DNA of 64,000 bases from Litoreibacter ascidiaceicola (GCF_900129235.1 NZ_FQUV01000003.1:186001-250000); one strand, 5' to 3'; numbered from the stretch's first letter, positions 38,887 to 48,602 are shown. Numbers and translations: made by a program. The notes: generated by a model from the letters alone, not told the origin.

Positions 38887-40269
38887 ATGCGACTGTTTTT
38901 ACCCGTTCTACTGAGCCTTGTTCTTGCGATGCCTGCGACCGCCGAGGTTAAGGTGCCGCAAAGCCAGACAGAAATTAGCCTGAGCTTTGCCCCACTGGTC
39001 AAAGAGGCAGCGCCTGCGGTGGTTAACATCTTCGCCAACCGTATCGTGCAGCAATCGGAAAGCCCGTTCCGGGGCAACCCTCTGTTCGAAGAACTTTTTC
39101 GAGGGTTCGGGCAATCGCAGCCACGGGTGCAGAACTCGCTGGGCTCGGGGGTGATTGTATCGGACGACGGGATCGTGGTCTCGAATTATCATGTGGTTGG
39201 CATGGCAACCGAAATCCGCGTGGTGCTAACCGACCGGCGCGAGTTCGAGGCAGAGATTTTGCTGGCGGATCAGGACAGCGATCTGGCGATCTTGAAGATC
39301 AACGCGGACACCCCGCTGCCGCATCTGGACTTCCGCGACAGCGACGAGGTCGAGGTGGGCGAATTGGCGCTGGCCATCGGCAACCCGTTCGGGATCGGGC
39401 AGACCGTGACGTCCGGCATCGTCTCGGGGCTGGCGCGGTCCGGCACGGCGACGGGCAACGCGCGGGGGTATTATTTGCAAACGGATGCGGCGATCAATCC
39501 GGGCAACTCTGGCGGTGCGCTGGTTGACGTGAGCGGGCGGCTGATCGGGATTAATACGTCGATCCTGACACGCTCTGGCGGGTCGAACGGAGTGGGCTTC
39601 GCCATCCCCGCCAATCTGGTCGCGCGCTATGTCGAGCAGGCGCGGGCGGGCAATGACAGCTTTACCCAAGCCTGGGCAGGGATTTTTGGGCAAGCGGTGG
39701 ATTCTTCGTTGGCCGAAGGTTTCGGCTTGAGCGTGCCGGAGGGGGTGGTGATCTCCTCAATGCATCCGGTCAGCCCGTTTGCGGAAGCCGGATTAGCCTT
39801 GGGCGACATCGTGCTATCGGTGGACGGGCAGCCGGTAAACTCGCCGCCGGAGATGCTATTTCGCATGTCGGTGCGACCCGTCGGGGAGGCGATAGCGGTA
39901 GAATATTTATCGGATGGCGAGGTCAAAGAGGCCGAGGTCGCTCTGATCGAGGCCCCCGACACGCCGCCGCGCGACGCACGGATGGTTCAGGACGGCACCT
40001 TGGCGGGGTTGGCTGTGGCAAATATCAATCCGGCTGTTCAATCCGAACTAAACCTTCCAACCGCAATCTTTGAAGGCGTGGTCGTGACGGAAGTATCCGG
40101 CCCGTTGGCACGCGTTGGATTGCGTGCAGGTGACGTTTTGGTCGCGATAAACGGAGATGAAATCGAAACGACCGCTGATGTAGAAGAGGCGTCCGATGCG
40201 CGGTCGCGCAACTGGCGGATTGACGGTCTGCGTGGCGGCCAGCGGTTTTCCTACAGGTTTCGCATCTGA
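38887..40269 (+). CDS. DegP/DegQ-type periplasmic serine protease
   Basis: The 460-residue protein has a Sec signal peptide (to about residue 19, A-T-A-E), a trypsin-like domain with His in SNYHVVGMATEI, Asp in QDSDLAILKI and Ser in INPGNSGGALVD, and two PDZ domains (about 265-345 and 375-455). HtrA proteases degrade or refold damaged envelope proteins. The second PDZ is divergent. Its TGA overlaps the ATG of rarA. Symbol left open because DegP and DegQ cannot be told apart here. Confidence 0.9.
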   Translation: MRLFLPVLLSLVLAMPATAEVKVPQSQTEISLSFAPLVKEAAPAVVNIFANRIVQQSESPFRGNPLFEELFRGFGQSQPRVQNSLGSGVIVSDDGIVVSNYHVVGMATEIRVVLTDRREFEAEILLADQDSDLAILKINADTPLPHLDFRDSDEVEVGELALAIGNPFGIGQTVTSGIVSGLARSGTATGNARGYYLQTDAAINPGNSGGALVDVSGRLIGINTSILTRSGGSNGVGFAIPANLVARYVEQARAGNDSFTQAWAGIFGQAVDSSLAEGFGLSVPEGVVISSMHPVSPFAEAGLALGDIVLSVDGQPVNSPPEMLFRMSVRPVGEAIAVEYLSDGEVKEAEVALIEAPDTPPRDARMVQDGTLAGLAVANINPAVQSELNLPTAIFEGVVVTEVSGPLARVGLRAGDVLVAINGDEIETTADVEEASDARSRNWRIDGLRGGQRFSYRFRI

Positions 40270-41567
40270 TGCCGGACCTGTTCGATACGGGCGCGAAAGA
40301 GCCGTCGAAGATGCAGCCCTTGGCGGATCGTTTGCGGCCCAAAACGCTGGGCGAGGTGATCGGACAGGAACAGGTGCTGGGGCCGGACAGCCCGCTTGGG
40401 GTGATGCTGGCCTCGGGCGCTTTGTCGTCGCTGATTCTCTGGGGGCCGCCGGGGGTGGGCAAGACCACCATCGCGCGGCTGCTGGCGGATGAAACCGATC
40501 TGCATTTCGTGCAGATCAGCGCGATTTTCACCGGTGTGCCGGACCTGAAGAAGATATTCGATGCCGCGCGAATGCGCCGCGACAACGGGAAGGGCACGTT
40601 GCTGTTTGTCGATGAGATACACCGTTTCAACAAGGCGCAGCAGGACGGGTTTTTGCCCTACATGGAGGATGGCACCATCCTTCTGGTGGGGGCCACGACC
40701 GAGAACCCCTCGTTCGAGTTGAACGCCGCTGTGCTGTCTCGCGGGCAGGTATTGGTGCTGACGCGGTTGTCGCTGGTTGATTTGGAACGGCTGGCGCAGC
40801 GCGCGGAGAAGGACTTGGGCCGCGGCCTGCCTTTGGATCCCGACGCGCGGGCGGCTTTGCTGGAAATGGCGGATGGCGACGGGCGGGCGCTTTTGAACCT
40901 GATCGAGCAGGTAAGCGCGTGGAAGATCGACGGCAAGCTGGACACTGAAAGTCTGGGCAAGCGGCTGATGCGGCGCGCGGCGCAATATGACAAGTCGGGG
41001 GACAGCCACTACAACCTGATCTCGGCCCTGCATAAGTCGGTGCGTGGCTCGGACCCGGATGCGGCCTTGTACTGGTTCGCGCGGATGCTGACGGGCGGCG
41101 AAGACCCACGCTATCTGGCCCGCCGGATTACCCGCATGGCGGTTGAGGATATAGGGCTGGCGGACACCCATGCGCATCGCGTGTGTCTGGATTCGTGGGA
41201 GACGTATGAGCGGCTCGGTTCGCCGGAAGGGGAGTTGGCGCTGGCGCAGGCGGTGACTTATCTGGCCTTAGCGCCCAAGTCGAACGCGGGCTATGCGGCG
41301 TATAAGAACGCGATGGCCGCGGCGAAGAAAACCGGCTCGGAGCCGCCGCCGAAGCATATCCTAAACGCGCCGACATCCTTGATGAAAGAGCAGGGCTATG
41401 GCGATGGCTACGCCTATGACCACGACGCGGAGGACGGGTTTTCGGGGCAGAACTACTTCCCTGAAACGATGAAGCGCGGGGTGTATTACAATCCGGTGGA
41501 GCGCGGGTTCGAGCGGGAGCTGAAGCGGCGGCTGGACTACTTCACCAAGCTGCGGGCGAAACGCTGA
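40269..41567 (+). CDS. rarA: Replication-associated recombination ATPase RarA (MgsA)
   Basis: The 432-residue AAA+ protein has the Walker A GPPGVGKTTIARL (near residue 59), Walker B LFVDEIHRFNKAQQD, the sensor 1 VGATTENPSFELN and the C-terminal tetramerisation region ending in YYNPVERGFERELKRRLDYF. RarA acts at stalled replication forks. It starts at the TGATG junction with the protease gene. Confidence 0.95.
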   Translation: MPDLFDTGAKEPSKMQPLADRLRPKTLGEVIGQEQVLGPDSPLGVMLASGALSSLILWGPPGVGKTTIARLLADETDLHFVQISAIFTGVPDLKKIFDAARMRRDNGKGTLLFVDEIHRFNKAQQDGFLPYMEDGTILLVGATTENPSFELNAAVLSRGQVLVLTRLSLVDLERLAQRAEKDLGRGLPLDPDARAALLEMADGDGRALLNLIEQVSAWKIDGKLDTESLGKRLMRRAAQYDKSGDSHYNLISALHKSVRGSDPDAALYWFARMLTGGEDPRYLARRITRMAVEDIGLADTHAHRVCLDSWETYERLGSPEGELALAQAVTYLALAPKSNAGYAAYKNAMAAAKKTGSEPPPKHILNAPTSLMKEQGYGDGYAYDHDAEDGFSGQNYFPETMKRGVYYNPVERGFERELKRRLDYFTKLRAKR

Positions 41568-41604
41568 ACTTGACTCTGCGCAGCACAGGGCAGAGAGAAC
41601 GCGC

Positions 41605-41982
41605 ATGTTTTATACCACTTTACAGGTTGCCCTTGGCGGGGCCATTGGGGCCGCGTTGCGGTTCCTGGCAGGCGTTGGCATTTTTAAGCTGACGGGGCCG
41701 GGCTTTCCGCTGGCGATCCTGACGGTCAACATTGCCGGCAGCTTTGCCATGGGTGTTTTTGTGGTGTTCGCGGCCAAGACATCGAACACGCATCTGAGCC
41801 CATTCGTGATGACCGGCATCTTGGGCGGGTTCACCACGTTTTCCGCCTTTTCCCTAGAGGCATACACCCTATTTGAGCGTGGCCAGACGGGCGCGGCCGG
41901 TCTATACGTGCTGGCTTCCGTAATCCTGTCCATCGCCGGACTGATCGCAGGCGTGATGATCGCCAGAGGACTATTCGCATGA
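41605..41982 (+). CDS. crcB: Fluoride channel Fluc/CrcB
   Basis: The 125-residue protein has four membrane segments and the Fluc motifs GGAIGAALRF, TVNIAGSFAMG (the Asn in the pore) and GGFTTFSAFSLE. Dimers export fluoride. No fluoride riboswitch fits in the 37-base gap upstream; the gene is probably read with rarA. Its end overlaps the next gene by four bases (ATGA). Confidence 0.93.
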   Translation: MFYTTLQVALGGAIGAALRFLAGVGIFKLTGPGFPLAILTVNIAGSFAMGVFVVFAAKTSNTHLSPFVMTGILGGFTTFSAFSLEAYTLFERGQTGAAGLYVLASVILSIAGLIAGVMIARGLFA

Positions 41983-43037
41983 GCAAGGTTCAGACCCTGA
42001 GAGTTGGCCCCGACGAGGCAGAGCAGCGGCTGGACCGCTGGTTCCGCAAGCAATTCCCGCATGTGCCGCAGGGCCGCATCGAGAAGATGTGCCGCAAGGG
42101 CGAAATCCGCGTCGATGGCGGTCGGGTGAAATCGAACACCCGTGTGGGACCGGGGCAGGAAGTGCGCATTCCGCCGCTGCCGACCGAGGAGGACATGGAG
42201 GCGCAAACGCGGATGCCGCATGTCTCCAAGGCGGATGCGGAGATGATCCGCGGCTGTGTCATCTACAAGGACGACCACATCATCGCGCTGAACAAGCCTG
42301 CTGGTTTGGCAGTGCAGGGCGGCTCTAAAACCACGCGGCATGTGGACGGCATGGCGGCGGCGTTGAGCTTTGACCGGCATGACACGCCGAAGCTGGTGCA
42401 CCGCTTGGACAAGGACACATCCGGCGTGTTGGTTCTGGCGCGGACGCCTGCGATGGCGACGGCGCTGACGGCGGCGTTCCGGCACCACGGCACGCGCAAG
42501 ATTTATTGGGCGATGGTTGCGGGCGTGCCGTATCCGAAGATCGGGACGATCAAATACGGGCTGGTGAAAGCTCCGGGCCATGGCAAGGGCGGCGAGGGCG
42601 AGAAGATGCATTGCGTCCACCCGCGCGAAGTGGCGAATACACCCGGCGCCAAGCGGGCGCAGACGGATTACGCGACGCTGTGCTTCCTAGGTCAGCGCGC
42701 GTCTTGGATGGCTTTGGTGCCGATCACCGGCCGCACGCACCAGTTGCGCGCGCATATGGCCGAGATGGGGCATCCGATTGTGGGTGACGGCAAATACGGC
42801 GGCTCGGGTCAGGAAAACATGGGCGACGGCTGGGGCTCTCAGCTAGGCGACGAGATCAGCAAGAAGCTGCACCTGCACGCGCGATCCTTGGAGTTCGAAC
42901 ATCCGGTAACGGGTAAGATGATCCGCATTGAAGCGGAGTTGTCAGAGCACATGCAGCGGTCGTGGGATTTCCTTGGCTGGCACGAACGGGACGTGCCCAA
43001 CGACCCGTTTGACGCGGATGAGCAATGGCAGAGCTGA
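41979..43037 (+). CDS. RluC-type 23S rRNA pseudouridine synthase
   Basis: The 352-residue protein has an N-terminal S4 RNA-binding domain (about residues 12-75, QRLDRWFRKQFPHVPQGRIE) and a RluA-family catalytic domain with the catalytic Asp in VHRLDKDTSGVLVLART (near 147). Family members modify U955/2504/2580 (RluC) or other sites; the exact site cannot be told. It overlaps both crcB and the HAD gene, so the set is translated together. Confidence 0.9.
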   Translation: MSKVQTLRVGPDEAEQRLDRWFRKQFPHVPQGRIEKMCRKGEIRVDGGRVKSNTRVGPGQEVRIPPLPTEEDMEAQTRMPHVSKADAEMIRGCVIYKDDHIIALNKPAGLAVQGGSKTTRHVDGMAAALSFDRHDTPKLVHRLDKDTSGVLVLARTPAMATALTAAFRHHGTRKIYWAMVAGVPYPKIGTIKYGLVKAPGHGKGGEGEKMHCVHPREVANTPGAKRAQTDYATLCFLGQRASWMALVPITGRTHQLRAHMAEMGHPIVGDGKYGGSGQENMGDGWGSQLGDEISKKLHLHARSLEFEHPVTGKMIRIEAELSEHMQRSWDFLGWHERDVPNDPFDADEQWQS

Positions 43038-43708
43038 AGCTCGTTGTTTTCGATGTCGACGGGACGTTGGTGGACAGTCAGGACGATATCGTCTCGGCCA
43101 TGACCACCACGTTCGAGGCGATTGGCGAAGCGGTGCCGTCGCGGGCGGACATTCTGGGCATCGTCGGATTGTCGCTGCACGCGGCGTTCGAGAAGCTGAC
43201 GCCCGCGCTTTATCCCACGCATGGCGACGCGCTGGTGGAGGGGTACAAGACGTCGTTTATGACTTCGCGCAAGCTGCGTGACAGCACGGAAACGAGCCCG
43301 CTTTACCCCGGTGCTTTGGAGGCGATCCAGCGGCTGCATGCGCTGGACGATGTGCTGCTGGGCATTGCTACAGGCAAGTCGCGGCGTGGCTTGGACCACC
43401 TGCTGGATGCACATGACCTGCGGCGCTTTTTCGTGACGACGCAGGTGGCGGATGACCACCCGTCAAAGCCGCATCCGTCGATGCTGGAGCGATGCCTGTA
43501 TGACGCGGGGGTCGAGGCCGCGCATGCGGTGATGATCGGTGACACAAGCTACGACATGGATATGGCGGCAAATGCGTCGATGGCGTCGGTCGGGGTGAGT
43601 TGGGGCTATCACACGCCCGAGACACTTCGCACTCGCGCCAGTGTATTGATTGACACCTACGCGGATCTGGACACCGCGTTGAACGGAATTTGGAGCAAGA
43701 CAGCATGA
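43025..43708 (+). CDS. HAD-superfamily phosphatase, Gph-like
   Basis: The 227-residue protein has the HAD nucleophile motif VFDVDGTLVDSQDD at its start, a C1 helical cap, and the later motifs IATGKSRRG, Lys in HPSKPHP and IGDTSYDMDMA. It resembles phosphoglycolate phosphatases, but small HAD enzymes are promiscuous. Overlaps upstream by 13 bases and downstream by four. Confidence 0.88.
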   Translation: MAELKLVVFDVDGTLVDSQDDIVSAMTTTFEAIGEAVPSRADILGIVGLSLHAAFEKLTPALYPTHGDALVEGYKTSFMTSRKLRDSTETSPLYPGALEAIQRLHALDDVLLGIATGKSRRGLDHLLDAHDLRRFFVTTQVADDHPSKPHPSMLERCLYDAGVEAAHAVMIGDTSYDMDMAANASMASVGVSWGYHTPETLRTRASVLIDTYADLDTALNGIWSKTA

Positions 43709-44412
43709 GCGAGTGGGCCGCGAAACGCTTTTGGAAGAATGTGACTGCTGACAAGGTTGAAGGCGGTTTTGCAGTCCATCTGGATGGGCGTTCCGTACGC
43801 ACGCCTCTGAAAACGCAGGTTGTCGTGCCGACACTCGCAATGGCGGAAGCCATGAAGGCGGAATGGGCCGCGCAGGTCGACAAGATTGACCCACTGTCCA
43901 TGCCTGTGACCCGTGCGGCCAATGCAGCCCTAGACAAGGTTGCGACGCAACATGCGGAGGTGGTCGACATGCTGGCCGCCTATGGCGATAGCGATTTATT
44001 ATGCTACCGCGCGGAAAGCCCTGCTGAGCTGGTCGCCAAGCAAGCTGAGAGTTGGGATCCGCTGGTTGACTGGTCGGCGACAGAATTACGCGCGCCGCTC
44101 CAATTGCGCACAGGGGTTATGCATCTGCCGCAAAGCCCCAAAACACTTGAAATTCTGCATGGCCACGTCTCGGAACTGGATGCGTTCCGTCTGACGGCGT
44201 TCCACGATCTGGTGGCGATAACCGGATCGCTGGTGCTTGGGCTGGCAGTGATCCGTGGACGCCTCGATTCAGCTCAGGCTTGGGATGTCAGCCGAATCGA
44301 TGAACAGTGGCAAATTGCGCAATGGGGGGCCGATGATGAGGCAGAAGCACAGGCGGCGCTGAAAAAACGGGACTTGATGCGTGCGGAGGCCTTTTATCTC
44401 TTATGTGCTTAA
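43705..44412 (+). CDS. ATP12-family F1-ATPase assembly chaperone
   Basis: The start is the ATG at 43705, overlapping the stop of the previous gene (ATGA), giving 235 residues. FWKNVTADKVEGGFAVHLDG, RAANAALDKV and LTAFHDLVAITGSLVLGLAV are family blocks. Mitochondrial Atp12 escorts the F1 alpha subunit; alphaproteobacterial members are presumed to do the same. This family is a good taxonomic mark of alphaproteobacteria. Confidence 0.9.
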   Translation: MSEWAAKRFWKNVTADKVEGGFAVHLDGRSVRTPLKTQVVVPTLAMAEAMKAEWAAQVDKIDPLSMPVTRAANAALDKVATQHAEVVDMLAAYGDSDLLCYRAESPAELVAKQAESWDPLVDWSATELRAPLQLRTGVMHLPQSPKTLEILHGHVSELDAFRLTAFHDLVAITGSLVLGLAVIRGRLDSAQAWDVSRIDEQWQIAQWGADDEAEAQAALKKRDLMRAEAFYLLCA

Positions 44413-44415
44413 GAT

Positions 44416-44432
44416 AGGGCCGAATTGGCCCT
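44416..44432 (+). terminator. Short hairpin after the ATP12 gene
   Basis: AGGGCC / GGCCCT around GAATT, followed by TAATC. It is a weak terminator at best. Confidence 0.4.
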
Positions 44433-44523
44433 TAATCTGACGCTTTACGCGACTTTTTGCGGAAACACTCTGTTTTCTCGTGGAATTGCTGCGCCTTACC
44501 AAGGGTCACTTTGGCATATTACC

Positions 44524-44552
44524 TTGACGTTCTAGCGCTGATTTGGCCTTAT
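44524..44552 (+). promoter_or_regulatory. Sigma70-like promoter candidate for the amino-acid transporter
   Basis: TTGACG (44524-44529) and CCTTAT (44547-44552) with 17 bases between, about 100 bases ahead of bztA. The preceding TTGGCATATTACCTTGAC looks a little like a sigma54 site but the spacing and TGC element do not fit. Confidence 0.35.
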
Positions 44553-44592
44553 TCACGCTCACCGAAGGAACTTGCTTCCTTTAGTATCGCTC

Positions 44593-44635
44593 CCGACCTT
44601 CACTCGGTCGGAAAAACCACTCCGCAAAGGAGTGG
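44593..44635 (+). promoter_or_regulatory. Two hairpins in the bztA leader
   Basis: CCGACC(44593-44598)/GGTCGG(44606-44611) and CCACTCC(44617-44623)/GGAGTGG(44629-44635) lie just ahead of the GGAAGAGG ribosome binding site. They could act on mRNA stability or translation. Confidence 0.4.
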
Positions 44636-44655
44636 ACCATCAGGAAGAGGTAAAC

Positions 44656-45672
44656 ATGAAAAAATCCGTTTTTCTTGGCGCCCTGACCGTTGCCGGCATC
44701 ATTGCTGGCGGCGCATCGGCAGCCACGCTTGACGAAGTTAAAGCACGCGGCAAGCTGAACTGCGGTGTGACGACTGGCGTTCCAGGCTTCGCGGAGCCAG
44801 ACGCATCCGGCGTATGGCAAGGTTTCGACGTGGCTGTATGCCGCGCTGTAGCAGCTGCTGTTCTGGGTGACGGCAACGCGGTAGAATTCGTTCCGACAAC
44901 TGGCAAGACACGCTTCACCGCGCTGGCTTCCGGCGAGATCGATTTGCTGGCTCGTAACACCACTTGGACTTTCTCCCGTGACGTCGACCTGAAGTTCGAA
45001 TTCATTGGCGTTAACTACTATGACGGCCAAGGCTTCATGGTTCCAAAAGAGCTGGGCGTTGCATCCGCAAAAGACCTGGACGGCGCGACTGTTTGTATCC
45101 AGACCGGTACCACTACCGAGCTGAACCTGGCGGATTTCTTCCGCGCGAACAGCATTTCCTATGAGCCGGTTCCAATCGAAACCGGTGCAGAAGCTGTTCA
45201 GCAGTACATCGCTGGCGCTTGTGACGTTTACACCACTGACGCATCCGCATTGGCTGCTCAGCGTGCAAACTTCGAAGATCCATCGGCACATGTTCTGCTG
45301 CCAGAAATCATCTCGAAAGAGCCGCTGGGTCCACTGGTCCGTCACGGCGACAACGAATGGGCTGACATCTCGCGTTGGACACTGAACGCACTGATCGCAG
45401 CTGAAGAGCTGGGCGTGACGTCTGTGAACCTCGAAGAGCTGTCTGCTGGCACCGAGAACCCGGAAATCAACCGTCTGCTGGGTACTGAAGGCGAACTGGG
45501 CTCCATGTTGGGTCTGGACGCTGGCTGGGCAAAAGCTGCGCTGGGTGTTGCTGGTAACTACGGCGAAATCTTCGAGCAAAACATCGGTGCTGCGACCCCA
45601 ATCGGTCTGGCCCGTGGCTTGAACGCACAATGGACCGACGGCGGCCTGATCTACTCGCCACCGTTCCGGTAA
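44656..45672 (+). CDS. bztA: Amino-acid ABC transporter substrate-binding protein (BztA/AapJ)
   Basis: The ATG at 44656 follows GGAAGAGG and gives 338 residues; the signal peptide runs to about residue 22 (AGGASAATLDEVKARGKLNC). The type II fold and the block VSTGVPGF-like CGVTTGVPGFAEPD match the periplasmic glutamate/glutamine/aspartate/asparagine binding proteins of Rhodobacter (BztA) and Rhizobium (AapJ). An in-frame start 84 bases upstream is rejected as it would bury the signal peptide. Confidence 0.93.
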   Translation: MKKSVFLGALTVAGIIAGGASAATLDEVKARGKLNCGVTTGVPGFAEPDASGVWQGFDVAVCRAVAAAVLGDGNAVEFVPTTGKTRFTALASGEIDLLARNTTWTFSRDVDLKFEFIGVNYYDGQGFMVPKELGVASAKDLDGATVCIQTGTTTELNLADFFRANSISYEPVPIETGAEAVQQYIAGACDVYTTDASALAAQRANFEDPSAHVLLPEIISKEPLGPLVRHGDNEWADISRWTLNALIAAEELGVTSVNLEELSAGTENPEINRLLGTEGELGSMLGLDAGWAKAALGVAGNYGEIFEQNIGAATPIGLARGLNAQWTDGGLIYSPPFR

Positions 45673-45682
45673 AAACATTTGG

Positions 45683-45713
45683 GAAAGGGCGCGGCATAGT
45701 CCGCGCCCTTTTC
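45683..45713 (+). terminator. Leaky terminator after bztA
   Basis: GAAAGGGCGCGG pairs with CCGCGCCCTTTTC around CATAGT, ending in a T run. Such signals after binding-protein genes keep that protein in excess over the permease. Confidence 0.75.
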
Positions 45714-45813
45714 CTATCTTGCGACAACAGACCAACTAAAAAAGAGCTGGCAGCGCCGCACGCGCAAATGACGTGCAACTCTAAAGCGCCGGCCAAGACA
45801 GGGAACGTCCCAG

Positions 45814-47031
45814 ATGACGACATTAGCCGACCCCCACAAGGAGTCGTTCCGGCTTTCGATGCTGTTGAACGACACGCGCTACCGCTCTCTCACATTTCAG
45901 TTCATCGCGCTCGTGGCCATCATCGCCACCATGGCCTTCATTGGCGGCAACCTCGTGCGCAACTTGGCGGAAGCCGGTTTGAACATCTCTTACGACTTCC
46001 TCGGCGCGCAGGCCGGATACGACATCAACCAGCGCCCGATTTCTTATGACAGCCAGGATACCCACGGTCGCGCCGCGATGGTCGGGCTGCTGAATACGCT
46101 AATTGTTGCGTTTCTGGGCTGTATCACGGCCACCATCATCGGGGTGGTTGCGGGCGTGCTGCGCTTGTCGCCGAACTGGTTGGTGCGCAAGATCATGGCC
46201 TTCTACGTCGAGATTTTCCGCAACGTGCCCGTGCTGATATGGATCCTGATCATCTTCTCGATCATGATCAACGCCGCACCGGCTCCGAATGCATTCCGTG
46301 GGGACGAACCAACTGCCTCCATGTGGCTTTTCGACTCCATTGCAGTCACCAACCGAGGTGTCTACTTGCCCAAACCCGTTTGGGGTGCGGGATCGCTGCT
46401 GGTCGTCGGGGTCTTCATCGCCTCGATTATCGGCATATTCCTGTTCCGTCGCTATGCGCGCAAACAGTTGTTTGACCACGGCAAACTGATCCCGACCTTC
46501 TGGCCATCAGTGGCGCTGTTCTTCATTCCGGTGATCTTGGCGCAGCTTGTTCTGGGTACGCCTGTCTCGCTGGAATATCCCGCCTTGAAAGGGTTCAACT
46601 TCCGGGGTGGCATTACCATTCTGGGCTCCTTGATTGCCCTGTGGTTCGCGCTGTCGATCTACACGGGGGCTTTCATCGCCGAGAACGTGCGGGCGGGTAT
46701 CCTTGCGGTATCCAAAGGCCAAACCGAAGCAGCAGGGGCGCTGGGACTTCGTCCGGGCCGGATCATGAACCTAGTGGTTCTGCCACAAGCCTTGCGCGTC
46801 ATCATTCCGCCGTTGATTTCGCAATATCTCAACATCACCAAGAACTCCTCGCTCGCGATTGCGGTGGGCTACATGGACCTGACGGGTACGCTGGGTGGCA
46901 TCACCTTGCTGCAAACCGGCCGCGCTATTGAGTCGGTGCTGTTGCTGATGCTGTTCTATCTCATCATCTCGCTGTCGATATCGTTCTTCATGAACATCTA
47001 CAACAACACCATGAAATTGCAGGAGCGCTAA
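45814..47031 (+). CDS. bztB: Amino-acid ABC transporter permease (BztB/AapQ)
   Basis: The 405-residue inner-membrane permease has about eight hydrophobic segments; the ABC coupling helix motif EAAGALGLRPGRIMNLVVLP lies near residue 306. The periplasmic loop after TM1 contains YDINQRPISYDSQDTHGRAA, typical of AapQ/BztB. It forms the pore with BztC. Confidence 0.93.
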   Translation: MTTLADPHKESFRLSMLLNDTRYRSLTFQFIALVAIIATMAFIGGNLVRNLAEAGLNISYDFLGAQAGYDINQRPISYDSQDTHGRAAMVGLLNTLIVAFLGCITATIIGVVAGVLRLSPNWLVRKIMAFYVEIFRNVPVLIWILIIFSIMINAAPAPNAFRGDEPTASMWLFDSIAVTNRGVYLPKPVWGAGSLLVVGVFIASIIGIFLFRRYARKQLFDHGKLIPTFWPSVALFFIPVILAQLVLGTPVSLEYPALKGFNFRGGITILGSLIALWFALSIYTGAFIAENVRAGILAVSKGQTEAAGALGLRPGRIMNLVVLPQALRVIIPPLISQYLNITKNSSLAIAVGYMDLTGTLGGITLLQTGRAIESVLLLMLFYLIISLSISFFMNIYNNTMKLQER

Positions 47032-47032
47032 G

Positions 47033-48589
47033 ATGTCTGATACACACGCTCAAACCGTCGCCTTCGTTCGCGAAACGGAAATCCCGCAATCGCCGCCACC
47101 GGCGCTGGAAGCCGGTGCCGTCAAATGGGTGCGGGAGAACTTGTTCTCCGGCATCTTCAACACGGTGCTGACCTTGCTCGCGCTGTATGTTGTGGTGCGG
47201 TTCGCCATTTTCGTGTTCCCGTGGTTTTACAACGGGGTCTGGGAGGCCAGCAGCCGTAAGGAATGTCTAGATATTCTGCGCGAAGCCGGAAAAGGAACCG
47301 GCGCTTGTTTCGCGGTTCTGGTTGATCGGTGGGACCACTTGGTCTTCGGCTTCAAGTATCCGCAAGATGGCTACTGGCGTATTTTACTGGCGTTCCTGCT
47401 ACTGATAGTGGCTGCCGGACCTGCGCTGTTCAGCTCGCTGCCGCGCAGAATGTTGCTGTTTACTGCTTTCTACCCGTTTCTAGCTTTCTGGCTGGTTTGG
47501 GGCGGCTCGCTATGGCTGCCGCTGACCATCTTGGGGCTCATTATTGCAACCATGTTAGTCTTCCGCCTGATTTCCTCGCAGATTCCGGTGAATATCCGCC
47601 AGATCGTTTCGGGTGTGATTGGTGTGATCTGTGGAGCCGGCTTGGCTTATCTGCTGTTCATCGGGGCGCAGGAGTTGGTGTTCATCGCGAACTCCGTCGG
47701 AACCGAGGGAATGATCGCGCCAATTGCCTATGGCGTGTTCTGGATTATGGCGATCTTCGCCTTTGTGTTCTGCGTGCCTATGGGCATCTTCGTGGGCTAC
47801 GCTATTTACAACAGTTATGAGGATGGTGGACTGGTGTCGATCGTGGCCTCGCTGCTGTTCGGATATCTGGCCTTCGTTTACCTGCTAAGCCCGATTTGGA
47901 TGGCATTGAATTCGATCATTCCGATTGAACTGCAAGCCGTCGCGTCGCGCGACATGGGGGGCTTCATGCTCAACATGCTGCTCGGTACGATCTGTGTTTC
48001 TCTGTCGATCCCGCTGGGCATTTTGCTGGCCCTTGGCCGTCAGTCGCCAATGCCGCTGATCAAAGGTGTCTGCGTTGTGTTCATCGAGTTTATCCGTGGC
48101 GTGCCGCTGATTACATTGCTGTTCGTGGCGAACGTGATGCTGGCCTACTTCCTGCCACCTGAATCAAACTTCGACCTGATCTTGCGGGTGATCATCATGA
48201 TCACGCTTTTTTCGTCTGCCTATATCGCCGAGGTGATCCGGGGTGGTCTCGCCGCCCTGCCAAAGGGGCAGTACGAAGCGGCGGACAGTCTTGGATTGGA
48301 CTATGGGCAGGCAACGCGCCTGATCATCCTGCCACAGGCTCTGAAGATTTCGATCCCTGGCATCGTGAACGTCGCGGTGGGGCTGTTCAAGGACACCACG
48401 CTGGTGTCGATCATTTCGATGTTCGACCTTGTCGGGATGATCCGTGGGCCCATCCAGAACTCGACCGAGTGGACGAGTGTTTACTGGGAAGTGTACGGCT
48501 TCGGTGCCATGCTCTTCTTCGTCGTCTGCTACTCGATCTCGCAATATTCCCAGTGGCTTGAGCGTCAGCTCAATACCAGCCACCATTAA
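47033..48589 (+). CDS. bztC: Amino-acid ABC transporter permease (BztC/AapM), enlarged
   Basis: The 518-residue protein has the C-terminal permease domain with the EAA motif YEAADSLGLDYGQATRLIIL (near residue 407). Family members are about 380-435 residues; here the middle section (about 110-310) has extra membrane helices. The reading frame is continuous and the flanking genes are normal. The start follows bztB by one base. Confidence 0.9.
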   Translation: MSDTHAQTVAFVRETEIPQSPPPALEAGAVKWVRENLFSGIFNTVLTLLALYVVVRFAIFVFPWFYNGVWEASSRKECLDILREAGKGTGACFAVLVDRWDHLVFGFKYPQDGYWRILLAFLLLIVAAGPALFSSLPRRMLLFTAFYPFLAFWLVWGGSLWLPLTILGLIIATMLVFRLISSQIPVNIRQIVSGVIGVICGAGLAYLLFIGAQELVFIANSVGTEGMIAPIAYGVFWIMAIFAFVFCVPMGIFVGYAIYNSYEDGGLVSIVASLLFGYLAFVYLLSPIWMALNSIIPIELQAVASRDMGGFMLNMLLGTICVSLSIPLGILLALGRQSPMPLIKGVCVVFIEFIRGVPLITLLFVANVMLAYFLPPESNFDLILRVIIMITLFSSAYIAEVIRGGLAALPKGQYEAADSLGLDYGQATRLIILPQALKISIPGIVNVAVGLFKDTTLVSIISMFDLVGMIRGPIQNSTEWTSVYWEVYGFGAMLFFVVCYSISQYSQWLERQLNTSHH

Positions 48590-48602
48590 GGAGACCTGAA
48601 CT

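Noticed and set aside
41568-41604. Fluoride riboswitch before crcB
   Set aside because: The gap is only 37 bases and lacks the riboswitch core.
44512-44529. Sigma54 promoter before bztA
   Set aside because: TTGGCAT-ATTACC-TTGA has wrong spacing and lacks the TGC element.
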